Source: JAUWNP01 sp034430655
Lineage (GTDB): Bacteria > Chloroflexota > Anaerolineae > B4-G1
Assembly: GCA_034430655.1 (NCBI GenBank)
Contig: DAOUEC010000163.1
Location: forward strand, 1-14,222
Direction: 5' to 3'
Length of the DNA: 14,222 bases
A program made the position numbers and the translations under genes. The notes under the pieces were generated by a model. The model was not told the origin of the DNA. It searched no databases and saw only the letters and a program-made list of their open reading frames with translations. This document shows positions 6,956 through 14,200 of the stretch, piece after piece (positions within the stretch are counted from its first letter, which is position 1; the number at the start of each line of letters is the position of its first letter).

Positions 6956-7445
6956 GCTTCTGGCGCGCCAGTGCCAGTGCGCGGGCGGCCGCCTCATCCG
7001 GCGTGGCGGTGTAGATGATGGGCGCGGGTGGGTGCCCCTCGCGCCTCACCTCCCACGTCCCCAGCCCCACCACCGGCACGCCGAACCCGAGCGCGAACCC
7101 GATCTCGCTCAGCGTGCCGTAACTCCCCCCGATGGCGACCACCACCTGGGCGGTGCGCGTGATGATGGCGTTACGCGCCTCGCCGATGCCGGTGACGATG
7201 GGGATGTCCACGTAGGAGTTGGCCTCGCTCCGGTTGGTGCCGGGGAGGATGCCGATGGTGAGGCCGCTGGCGGACTTGGCCCCCCGGCAGGCGGCTTCCA
7301 TCACCCCGCCGCGCCCGCCGCAGATCAGAATCGCGCCCCCCACGGCCAGCGCCCGGCCCACGGCCTCCGCTGCCACAGCCTCCTCCGCCGTCGGCGCTGA
7401 GCCGCCGATAACGGCGATGATGAGTGGTCGTTGTCTTGGTCTCAT
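6951..7445 (-). CDS. SLOG / TIGR00725-like nucleotide-binding protein
   Basis: A 164-residue Rossmann-like protein of the LOG/SLOG superfamily, TIGR00725 type. It has IAVIGGS at the first strand (10-16), GGRGGVMEA (43-51), the ARNAIIT helix (90-96) and GGSYGTLSE (106-114), the phosphate-binding loop with the family Glu. LOG relatives act on nucleotide derivatives, and other SLOG proteins sense nucleotide ligands in conflict systems. Which applies here is unknown; the sequence lacks the PGGxGTxxE form typical of cytokinin-activating LOG. It starts at ATG 7445 with a modest AGGG upstream. It follows the STAND gene by 67 nt on the same strand and could be its last operon member or an unrelated housekeeping gene. 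It appears full length. Confidence 0.82.
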   Translation of the reverse strand: MRPRQRPLIIAVIGGSAPTAEEAVAAEAVGRALAVGGAILICGGRGGVMEAACRGAKSASGLTIGILPGTNRSEANSYVDIPIVTGIGEARNAIITRTAQVVVAIGGSYGTLSEIGFALGFGVPVVGLGTWEVRREGHPPAPIIYTATPDEAAARALALARQKQ

Positions 7446-7512
7446 CTTGCCCTATCTGCAGGGGGAGTGTTGTTACTGACCTGCAGTACCCATTGGTGTG
7501 GTGTTGTTACTC

Positions 7513-10119
7513 CTACTCCAGGCTCCACTTCTCGAGGGTCTCGTGGCCGTGCTGCGAGTAGGTGCGGTTGACCCAGGGCCTGCTCACCGACACGCGGGTG
7601 TACCAGTAGATGGGAGCGATGGCCGCATCCTCGTAGCACAGGATCGTCTCCGCCTCGGCGTACATATCCTGCCGTTTGGTCAGGTCCGTCTCCACTGCGG
7701 CCTCATCGCAAAGGGCGGTGAAGTACTCGTTGTGCCACGAGGTGGGGATCTCCTCGTGACCACCGATGGCGAAGACCTCCTTCGTCCAGTTGTTGGCGTC
7801 GGGGTAGTCCAGGCACCAGCCCAACCGCCAGACTTGTGGCGCGGCCCCCTCAGTCTGGAGCGTCTTCAGGTAGACCTTCCACTCCTGGTTGGTGATCGTC
7901 ACCTGGATGCCCAGCGTCTCCTGCCACATCTCGGCGATGGCCTCGGCGATGCGCTTATGCCCCTCGGAGGTATTGTGCATCAGGATGATCTCCGGGATCT
8001 CGTCCACCGACGTGTAGCCCGCCTCGTCCATGTAGGCCTGCAGTTCCGCTTTGGCCGCATCGGGGTCGGACTTGATGCCCGCCAGGGCCAGTCCAACAAA
8101 GCGCTGGCGGTCACGGAACAGTCGCCGCTTGACTCGCCATAGCCACACCCCGGCCCGATCCAATGGCGGTAGGTTCGCATTCTGTTTCTCGATTTCAGGA
8201 TCAGCGTTGGCCAGAGCACCCCGTAGTTCAGCCCTTCGCCACCGGCGCCGCCAACCCTGAACACCAGCCTGCAGCGCTTCGTCCAGCCGGTTCAGTGCCG
8301 TACGGCGGTCTGGCACCGTCAGGGCCAGGGCTGCTGTCTGGCGTATGGCTGGCTCCGGGTGGCCCACCGCTGACCAGGCAACGGGGCCAAACCCTTCCCC
8401 CTCATTCCCAGGTGGACCAGGCTGGTCGTCGTCGCGCATGCCCAACAGCAGTTTTGCCGTGTGCATGGTGGAACGGCTGCTGTGCCAGGCCTGTTTGGAG
8501 GTGGTGGGCTCTTCCAGTTGCTGGATCAGCGCACGGCCTTCGTCGGTACGTAGCCATTTCAGCCATGGGCCGGCAGGCTCATCCCGCGCCACGGCAGAGC
8601 GCAGCAGAAGCAGCGCCTCGACGACACACGGCGTCAGATGTGCGCCGGCTTCGGTCAGGTAGCGAAGTTGGCCCCGGGTGGCCAGGGCTTTACGCGCGTA
8701 CCACGTTGACCGGATGCGTCCCATCTCGTCCCCGGCTTGATAGCGCCGCTTGACCTCGGGGCCTGTCCCACGGAGCACTTCCTCCGCCACGCAATCGCTG
8801 GCAAAGGCATACTTGTCCTGGCCATTTGCAGCGTGTTGGACCAGCAATCCAGCCTTCCGCAGGCTTTCCAGGACATCCAGTACCTGCTCCGAAGAGGCAC
8901 CGTTCAACGGCAACTGCTCGGGCAGCACCCAGCGCTCGACGCCGGGGGAGACCATATTTGCCAGTACCCGCTCCGCGAGCGCCTGCTTGTCGCCCAACTG
9001 CCCCAACGTTTTCTTCAGGTGGCAGGCCATGATGCCGTCAGCACCCTCGGCCTCGTTGATGTATAGTTCTGCGTCTATGAGCGGGGGATGGCGCTCGCGG
9101 GCGGCGTCGTATAGCCAGTTACACACAATCTGAAGTTGCAGCGGATGGATCAAGCCGGACATCTCGCGTGCCGGTGTCAGTTCGTCCAGACCGGGCACTA
9201 TCTGTTCGGCCACCAAGCCCCTGGCATAACTGATCGGGTAGTCCCGTTCACGGAGAGGCTGTTCGATGGCCGTCTGCGCTTGCTGGCGGTCGAGCGGCGG
9301 CAGTTCGATGGGAGACCGCAACAAATTGGGCAGGCGGTCTTGTAACTCCCCCAGTCGTTTCAGCGTATCACCCCGCACCACAACGACCAGGCGCAGAAAC
9401 TCCGGCCCTACGGCTCGCAAGGCCTGAGCCAGCCCCTCGATCAGGGCCGTGCGTTGTTCGTCGCTGATCGAGGGCTCAAAGGCCCGTTCGAACTGGTCCA
9501 AGACCAGGACGAGCGTTCCTTGTGTCGCTTCGAACACCGTGCGGACCAGGGCCGGCAACGCCTTATCCGGCAGGGCGATGGGGATCTGGTCGCCACAGTC
9601 GGCCAAAGCGTTACGAAAGGTCTTCTCCACTGGCTGGGTGTACTCTGGAATGTAAACAACCAGCGCGCCGTACTCCGTCAGATTGGGGATGACACCGGCC
9701 GCAAGCAGCGAGGTCTTGCCCACCCCCGCCTGGCCGTAGATGACCAGCAACCGTTGCTCGCCGATCCGGCGGACCACCTGCCTGATCTTAGTATCGCGGC
9801 CCTTGAAGAGCGCTCTGTCCCGGGCGGTGTAGGGAGACATACCCTTGTACGGCGGAGTGTTCTCTTCCAGAAGGAGACGCCAGTTTGCTGCGCGTCCCGC
9901 TCTGGTGAGGACATAGACCTGGGGCTGATGATAATGGATGTCGCCGCCGTAGACGTCGCCGTAGATGGCATCAGTCTGTATCCCGATCACGCGGCCCAGG
10001 TTGTGCTCGACATCCTGCCGAATGTCTACCCGCGCGGCAATCTCGACCGGTGCGCCGCATTTGGGGCAATAGCGAGTGCCTTCGGGCATCCTGCCGTACC
10101 CACATTTTGGACAGTACAT
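7513..10119 (-). CDS. Zinc ribbon-nSTAND ATPase fused to SBP_5 C-terminal lobe
   Basis: An 868-residue multidomain protein. Residues 1-24 form a zinc ribbon (CPKC 3-6, CPKC 18-21). Residues 40-66 are a Gly/Val-rich strand motif (IYGDVYGGDIHYH). The nSTAND1-type ATPase begins with PYKGMSPYTARDRALFKGR (90-108), with Walker A GQAGVGKTS (129-137), Walker B LVLVLDQFE (203-211), Arg249 as likely sensor, LPPLDRQQAQTAI (273-285) and HPLQLQIVC (325-333). A winged-helix-like stretch follows (411-427), then a helical, HEAT-like region (500-640). From about residue 681 the protein switches to the C-terminal part of a family-5 peptide/oligopeptide-binding protein: NTSEGHKRIAEAI (716-728), GWCLDYPDANNW (767-778), AAIAPIYWYTR (832-842) and the natural end EKWSLE. 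No signal peptide or clear membrane helix is seen, so the lobe should be cytosolic. ATG 10119 follows GAGGAG by six bases. The nuclease gene lies 72 nt upstream on the same strand. Likely role: NTP-driven sensor or regulator in biological conflict (inference). Confidence 0.85.
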   Translation of the reverse strand: MYCPKCGYGRMPEGTRYCPKCGAPVEIAARVDIRQDVEHNLGRVIGIQTDAIYGDVYGGDIHYHQPQVYVLTRAGRAANWRLLLEENTPPYKGMSPYTARDRALFKGRDTKIRQVVRRIGEQRLLVIYGQAGVGKTSLLAAGVIPNLTEYGALVVYIPEYTQPVEKTFRNALADCGDQIPIALPDKALPALVRTVFEATQGTLVLVLDQFERAFEPSISDEQRTALIEGLAQALRAVGPEFLRLVVVVRGDTLKRLGELQDRLPNLLRSPIELPPLDRQQAQTAIEQPLRERDYPISYARGLVAEQIVPGLDELTPAREMSGLIHPLQLQIVCNWLYDAARERHPPLIDAELYINEAEGADGIMACHLKKTLGQLGDKQALAERVLANMVSPGVERWVLPEQLPLNGASSEQVLDVLESLRKAGLLVQHAANGQDKYAFASDCVAEEVLRGTGPEVKRRYQAGDEMGRIRSTWYARKALATRGQLRYLTEAGAHLTPCVVEALLLLRSAVARDEPAGPWLKWLRTDEGRALIQQLEEPTTSKQAWHSSRSTMHTAKLLLGMRDDDQPGPPGNEGEGFGPVAWSAVGHPEPAIRQTAALALTVPDRRTALNRLDEALQAGVQGWRRRWRRAELRGALANADPEIEKQNANLPPLDRAGVWLWRVKRRLFRDRQRFVGLALAGIKSDPDAAKAELQAYMDEAGYTSVDEIPEIILMHNTSEGHKRIAEAIAEMWQETLGIQVTITNQEWKVYLKTLQTEGAAPQVWRLGWCLDYPDANNWTKEVFAIGGHEEIPTSWHNEYFTALCDEAAVETDLTKRQDMYAEAETILCYEDAAIAPIYWYTRVSVSRPWVNRTYSQHGHETLEKWSLE

Positions 10120-10191
10120 GAGAGTCTCCTCAACGATCGGTCACGGGCCACTGGCCACAGGTTGGAGTGAAAGAGCCAAAGGCGGGTTCTC

Positions 10192-11055
10192 TCACCTTTC
10201 ATCCAGCCTGCCAATCTTGACGCCGGTCATTGTTCCGTCTTTCTCCACCCTGCCCACCTCTTGCTCTGTCATAAGGGTCCCTGAGCCCATCTCCTCTATC
10301 TCGGCCCCAACCAGCCCGCCTCGCAACTCCTGCACGCGTTGCCGGACCTCCACGAGAATGTCCTTTTCCAGTAGTGTTGGGTCCCGTGGCTCCTCCAGCC
10401 AATCCAGCAACTCCTCGCGAGTGACGGCCCTGGCGTCTGGTTTCGCCTTCTTTCCTTTATCCAGCAACCGCTTGTAGAGGTCATTGTACACACGAACCAC
10501 CGCGTCTGGCGGCACACCGCAATCCCGCATCAGGCGGTTCTGCACTGCTTGCTCGAAGTGGGCTTCGCTCTCCATCGGCACGTCGAGCCAGAGGTGGCGC
10601 ATGAAACGGCGAGTCTGCTTCTCACTCGCGCTGACCATCGCTGAGACGTCGGACACTGCCCTGCCATCTCTATCCGGCGCGAAGGTGCCGTCCCGGACAC
10701 GCTCACAGGCCTTCTGGATAGCGATGACCCGCGGATGGGCGCTGCCGGTGGCGACGAACCGGAGGGCCGTGACGTTCCGCCCAGACTCGGAAACGTGGTG
10801 CAGAGCGGCGACGATGGGCTTGACATCATTGAGCCCCCACAGGCCGTATGGTCCCTCTCGTGTCTCTCGCTTCTTGACCTGAATAGCCTCCTCCGAGCCG
10901 TCGTCGTAGGCTATCGTGAGGTCTTCGATGTCCTCCCCTCTGCCCTCGACAGTAACCATCTGCGCCTGCCCGTCCCTATCAAGGAGTGCCAGCAAACGGT
11001 ACATGGTGTATGCATTCTGATAGCCGATGCCCTTGATCGTATCATGTCCGCCCAT
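10192..11055 (-). CDS. Cap4/DUF4297-like PD-(D/E)XK nuclease
   Basis: A 287-residue protein resembling the dsDNA-nuclease domain found in Cap4 and Avs-type effectors. It begins with the typical GIGYQNAYTMYRLLALL helix (9-25), then VEGRGEDIEDL (36-46) and AIQVKKRE (57-64). E37, D42 and Q59-x-K61 fit a PD-(D/E)XK active site. A mixed region follows to about 250 with no SAVED ligand-binding domain, so it is not a complete Cap4. The tail (257-284) is Gly/Val-rich and strand-like (VGRVEKDG, TGVKIGRL). The ATG at 11055 has a modest AAAGG about 11 bases upstream. It precedes the STAND gene by 72 nt and follows thpR by 75 nt, all on one strand. Predicted role: DNA-degrading effector controlled by the STAND partner; the effector role is inference. 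Confidence 0.75.
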   Translation of the reverse strand: MGGHDTIKGIGYQNAYTMYRLLALLDRDGQAQMVTVEGRGEDIEDLTIAYDDGSEEAIQVKKRETREGPYGLWGLNDVKPIVAALHHVSESGRNVTALRFVATGSAHPRVIAIQKACERVRDGTFAPDRDGRAVSDVSAMVSASEKQTRRFMRHLWLDVPMESEAHFEQAVQNRLMRDCGVPPDAVVRVYNDLYKRLLDKGKKAKPDARAVTREELLDWLEEPRDPTLLEKDILVEVRQRVQELRGGLVGAEIEEMGSGTLMTEQEVGRVEKDGTMTGVKIGRLDER

Positions 11056-11130
11056 TGGATGCTTGCCTTTCCCGAACTAAAATGTACCCCCAACCCCACT
11101 ATCACGTATCTTGTCTTTTAGTCGCCTTCT

Positions 11131-11745
11131 CTACCCTGCCGGTCTGGCGATGGTGGCTCCTCCCGCGAGCAGTTTGAACTCCGCCAGGGTGGTGTACTCC
11201 GCCCCTGTGGGCTTGAGCACGCTGCGGATGAGGGCGAAGTGGTCGGCGGGCACCTCCTCCAGCGTGCCCACCCGGGTGGCGGTGACGGCTTCGCCCACCT
11301 GAGCCACATCGCTGCGGGGCGTGCGGCGACGCACCCGGCCCAGCGTCAGGTGCGGCGTGAAGCCGCGTCCCTCCGGCGGATAGCCGAAGGGGGCCATCAC
11401 CTCCTCAATACCGTCCTGCAGCGCGGCCATCCGCCCCGTCGGCTCCTGTACCCCGACCCAGACGACGCGGGGGCGGCGAGGATTGGGGAAGCAGCCCAGT
11501 TCCCCGACGGTGAAGGTGCAGGCGGGGGCGTGCTGGGCCACGGCCGCCAGCGCCCGTTCGATCTCGGGCAGTTTCTCCGTGAGGGTATCGCCCAGGAACT
11601 TGAGCGTCAGGTGGATGCCATCCAGGCGCACCCAACGCACGCTGCGGGACGGGACCTGCTTCTCCAGTTGGCGCTGGAGGGCGGCCAGTTTCTCCAACAG
11701 CGAGTGGGGGAGGGGGATAGCGATGAAAGCGCGAATGGTCTCCAT
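11131..11745 (-). CDS. thpR: RNA 2',3'-cyclic phosphodiesterase (2H family)
   Basis: A 204-residue protein of the 2H phosphoesterase superfamily, ThpR/LigT group, which opens 2',3'-cyclic phosphates on RNA and can join 2'-5' ends in vitro. Both HxTx motifs are intact: HLTLKFLG (45-52) and HLTLGRVRR (132-140). The family start RAFIAIPLP (5-13) and the RVVWVG strand (93-98) are also present. The gene starts at ATG 11745, with AAAGG nine bases upstream. It lies between the restriction enzyme gene (47-nt gap) and the nuclease gene (75-nt gap), all on the minus strand. It is usually a lone housekeeping gene; a part in the neighbouring conflict genes is possible but unproven. Confidence 0.9.
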   Translation of the reverse strand: METIRAFIAIPLPHSLLEKLAALQRQLEKQVPSRSVRWVRLDGIHLTLKFLGDTLTEKLPEIERALAAVAQHAPACTFTVGELGCFPNPRRPRVVWVGVQEPTGRMAALQDGIEEVMAPFGYPPEGRGFTPHLTLGRVRRRTPRSDVAQVGEAVTATRVGTLEEVPADHFALIRSVLKPTGAEYTTLAEFKLLAGGATIARPAG

Positions 11746-11792
11746 TTTGATTGCCTTTGCTCGTTACTCGCTACTTATTTCGACGGAATGGG

Positions 11793-12629
11793 CTAGATTG
11801 CCAGATCAAACGGCAGGTCGCTGATGTCGCGCAATCGTTTGCCATCCATCAACAAATCGAACATCTCACTCAACGTTTCATCGCCGACCTCTTCGACGGA
11901 TTCACCCAACTCGTAGAGTGCCATGTGGTACACACAGTCCAGGTCACCGGTACCCAATGCCACTGACGCTATCCGGCTGGGCAAAGGTTCAGCCGTCACG
12001 ATGACGATGTGGGGTGTGTTCCCCTTACGATTGCGGATCAGGTTCAAGCCTTCGGTGCGCGCGTTTTGAGCACGGTCGCTGCGAATTGTCCACTTGCAAG
12101 AGATACTGGCGTGAAGAATTGGCTTGGGGTCTGGGAAATTGCTCGCACGCAGGGGCGTCAACGTGGCGATATCTCCCTGCAGAATGTCGGCGCCCTGATT
12201 GATCTGCCGGTCCGAAACGGGACTTCGTCCCACTACAATGTCGGGCTTCACCAAGTAATCCCCCAGAGTCGCACGCAAACCCGGATGCTGCGCCAAGACC
12301 TGTGACAGGTCGGTCAGGTGTTCGTACTGGTCAAACAAAGTCACATCCCCGTGAACGGAGAATGTCCAGTCACCAGGACGGAGATGCTGAATCAAGTGGA
12401 ATGCCTTCTGGAGATAGTCGCGTGTCAGAGATTCAAATAATGCACCCGCCCTTTGCCCTTTTGGCGGGTTGGGACAGGGCGGTAATCCCATCCGAGTCAA
12501 GATGCCCTCGGCCAACTGGATGCTTTTCTTATTGCTCCTATCCGCGATATTGGGCACCCCTTCCCGGTATCCCAGAACCTGCTTACAAATCGCCTCGTGA
12601 TATGCCTTGCGCAACCGTTCCAGGTTCAT
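11793..12629 (-). CDS. NgoMIV-type Type II restriction endonuclease
   Basis: A 278-residue protein matching the NgoMIV restriction enzyme family (tetrameric Type IIF, cutting GCCGGC). The catalytic set is complete: E66 in GALFESLTRDYL, D130 in VKPDIVVG, K179 in ASISCKWTIRSDRAQ, and E193 in ARTEGL. The spacing from catalytic Lys to R183, D185, R186 and E193 (+4, +6, +7, +14) equals that in NgoMIV (K187, R191, D193, R194, E201), and length is close (278 against 286). The RSDR element reads the CCGG core in this family, so a CCGG-containing site is likely; the outer bases cannot be predicted. ATG 12629 has TAGGAG nine bases upstream, and that TAG is the stop of the methyltransferase gene, so the two are translationally linked. 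It appears intact. Confidence 0.87.
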   Translation of the reverse strand: MNLERLRKAYHEAICKQVLGYREGVPNIADRSNKKSIQLAEGILTRMGLPPCPNPPKGQRAGALFESLTRDYLQKAFHLIQHLRPGDWTFSVHGDVTLFDQYEHLTDLSQVLAQHPGLRATLGDYLVKPDIVVGRSPVSDRQINQGADILQGDIATLTPLRASNFPDPKPILHASISCKWTIRSDRAQNARTEGLNLIRNRKGNTPHIVIVTAEPLPSRIASVALGTGDLDCVYHMALYELGESVEEVGDETLSEMFDLLMDGKRLRDISDLPFDLAI

Positions 12630-12641
12630 TATCGAACGCTC

Positions 12642-13985
12642 CTATCTCGCTTCCGGCTTGAGGAGACCGATAACGTATTCTTCGTGCATGCGCTCCTCGA
12701 TTTGGGAGCGAGTCGAGGAATGTGTCCATCGTGCTGGCATCATGCGCTTATCACGGTCCAGTCTTCGCACCGCGATACTGATCAACTCAAACCCAACTTG
12801 TTTTCCAATCTCTCCCAAGCAAACGTCAGTTCGGGTGTCCATCCCGCGCATCGTGGACAAGCCAACTACGACAATAGCGGCTTTGCCCGGCTTCAACACG
12901 CGGATCATTTCAGCCAAGCAACGTGTCATTTCTGAGTAGTAACGGTGCAATACTTTGGCTTTTTTCTGGTCGACTTGGGCTAGGCTGGAAACTACCTGGC
13001 GAGCAGAGTCGGGCAACTCGACGTACTCAACGCCTGTTACAGCATCGTGGCCAATGTACTTTCGGCGCAGTTGTGAAAGGCTGCTCAGCGAATGCCCAAA
13101 CCACACCAATGAGAACTTATGCGCTCGCATGTAGTCAATGGCGTTCGAAGCGTAAGGCGGGGAGGTGACAATGAGGTCAACCGTCTGATTGCGCAAAGGC
13201 AACTCCTGAGCATTGCCGCGAAGAATCTCAACCATCCCGCTTCCGCGCGCTAACGTAGCGAGGCTCTTAAGATTCCTGTCTAACCGTTTACGATACTCTC
13301 CTAATGCCGAACGAGGTGTTTTATCTTGAACGCGGTGGGGGCGCGTGTGCGCCAGGTCACGCGCCATCGAAACGCCGCCCGACTTGGTAATAATGATCGC
13401 CGAGAACGCCAGTTCTAGGAACTCGCGGATATTGTGGTCTTGAACGTGCTCAAGTTCTCGAATCAGGGCCATCAATTCGAGTTGAGTGAAGGGCAAGAAC
13501 CAGTAGTTTACAAACTTGCGCTCTTCCTTTTCAAAGCGGGTGTTTAGTTCTTGGCGCAGTTTGGTCTCATCTTTCTGCAGACTCTCTTGAGCGTGGTGGA
13601 GTACCTCGTTTCCCGCTGTAGCGGTCTCTTCCAGCGCCAAAGGCGTGGTTTTAACCTTACATAATCGCAATGCCATCGGATCAATGTCAAAACCAATCCC
13701 CCGGCGTCCGGCTAGAAATGCCTCGACAATCGCCGTCCCCGACCCTACCATAGGATCAAGTACAACATCTCCCGGTTCCGTAAGCCCTTCGATGAACTTC
13801 TTGGGTAACTGCGGGGGGAACTTGGCTGGGAAGGCATGGAAATTGTGGGAGGCATACGCGCTGCTCTTGCCACGGAAATCAAGGTCACTCGAGAGAAGAT
13901 CGCTGAGACGCTTTCGATAACCAGCGCCAAGGCGCGTCGTAGAAGGCCGTTGGATAGTTGGAAGTTCAAGTTGTTGGAGAGACAC
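12642..13985 (-). CDS. DNA amino-methyltransferase (probable N4-cytosine) of R-M pair
   Basis: A 447-residue S-adenosylmethionine-dependent DNA methyltransferase. A motif-X-like HNFHAFPAKFPPQL (47-60) is followed by motif I VVLDPMVGSGT (74-84) and GIGFDIDP (96-103). A ~170-residue insertion, likely carrying target recognition, precedes motif IV TSPPYAS (274-280). Another domain-like part follows (RVLKPGKAAIVVVG, 362-375). Having the AdoMet site before and the catalytic motif after the recognition region is the alpha-class order. SPPY favours N4-cytosine methylation but does not exclude N6-adenine. The start is GTG at 13985, chosen for AGGAGGGG six bases upstream. The gene lies 12 nt before the restriction gene and should protect the host at the same site. 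Confidence 0.87.
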   Translation of the reverse strand: MSLQQLELPTIQRPSTTRLGAGYRKRLSDLLSSDLDFRGKSSAYASHNFHAFPAKFPPQLPKKFIEGLTEPGDVVLDPMVGSGTAIVEAFLAGRRGIGFDIDPMALRLCKVKTTPLALEETATAGNEVLHHAQESLQKDETKLRQELNTRFEKEERKFVNYWFLPFTQLELMALIRELEHVQDHNIREFLELAFSAIIITKSGGVSMARDLAHTRPHRVQDKTPRSALGEYRKRLDRNLKSLATLARGSGMVEILRGNAQELPLRNQTVDLIVTSPPYASNAIDYMRAHKFSLVWFGHSLSSLSQLRRKYIGHDAVTGVEYVELPDSARQVVSSLAQVDQKKAKVLHRYYSEMTRCLAEMIRVLKPGKAAIVVVGLSTMRGMDTRTDVCLGEIGKQVGFELISIAVRRLDRDKRMMPARWTHSSTRSQIEERMHEEYVIGLLKPEAR

Positions 13986-14044
13986 CTAATCCCCTCCTCT
14001 ACCCGGTGCAATGCGCAGCAATCGCCAGGGATGATTTCAGCCCC

Positions 14045-14073
14045 ATTATAACCCAACGGCCACGCGTGCACAA
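14045..14073 (-). promoter_or_regulatory. Putative promoter of the restriction-modification operon
   Basis: On the minus strand, a perfect TATAAT (14045-14050) lies 17 bases downstream of TTGTGC (14068-14073), a 3/6 -35 match. Transcription would start near 14038, about 52 nt before the methyltransferase GTG. The sequence just around the -35 (GTGCACAAATGTAC, 14066-14079) is partly symmetric and could bind a regulator, but no controller gene is visible in the window. Confidence 0.55.
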
Positions 14074-14157
14074 ATGTACAGCGGTGAGCGTATCGCATTT
14101 GGGACAGATACTCGCGAACTGCCCGCCGATGATTGAAATCACCGGCTGGTACCACGA

Positions 14158-14200
14158 AGTGCGTTGAAAACGCACTGGCGGAACCTGTTTCCAACAGGTT
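14158..14200. repeat. Two adjacent perfect small hairpins
   Basis: AGTGCGTT-GAA-AACGCACT (14158-14176) and AACCTGTT-TCC-AACAGGTT (14182-14200) are two perfect 8-bp inverted repeats with 3-nt loops, five bases apart. They lie upstream of the restriction-modification promoter at the window edge. TTTT runs from the second stem on the plus strand. They look like a REP-type intergenic repeat or a terminator for a gene outside the window; nothing else is recognised between 14074 and the edge. Confidence 0.45.

Noticed and set aside
7467..7511. Direct repeat GTGTTGTTACT at 7467-7477 and 7501-7511, with two CTGCAG sites nearby
   Set aside because: A single short pair in the gap between the STAND and SLOG genes. 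There is no array, no inverted partner and no sign of an attachment site or promoter.
10147..10157. GGCCACTGGCC palindrome between the nuclease and STAND genes
   Set aside because: Too short to be a convincing terminator or operator, with no T-run. The two genes look co-transcribed through it.
12931..12950. A 12-base match to the MITE end (CTGAGTAGTAAC) inside the methyltransferase gene
   Set aside because: It encodes HRYYSEM within an ordinary conserved-looking stretch of the methyltransferase, has no partner repeat nearby and does not break the frame. It is best taken as chance.
13745..14194. Minus-strand frame of 149 residues overlapping the methyltransferase start
   Set aside because: It overlaps the well-supported GTG start and N-terminal coding of the methyltransferase, and shows no recognisable domain. 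A decayed gene fragment upstream cannot be excluded but is not supported.
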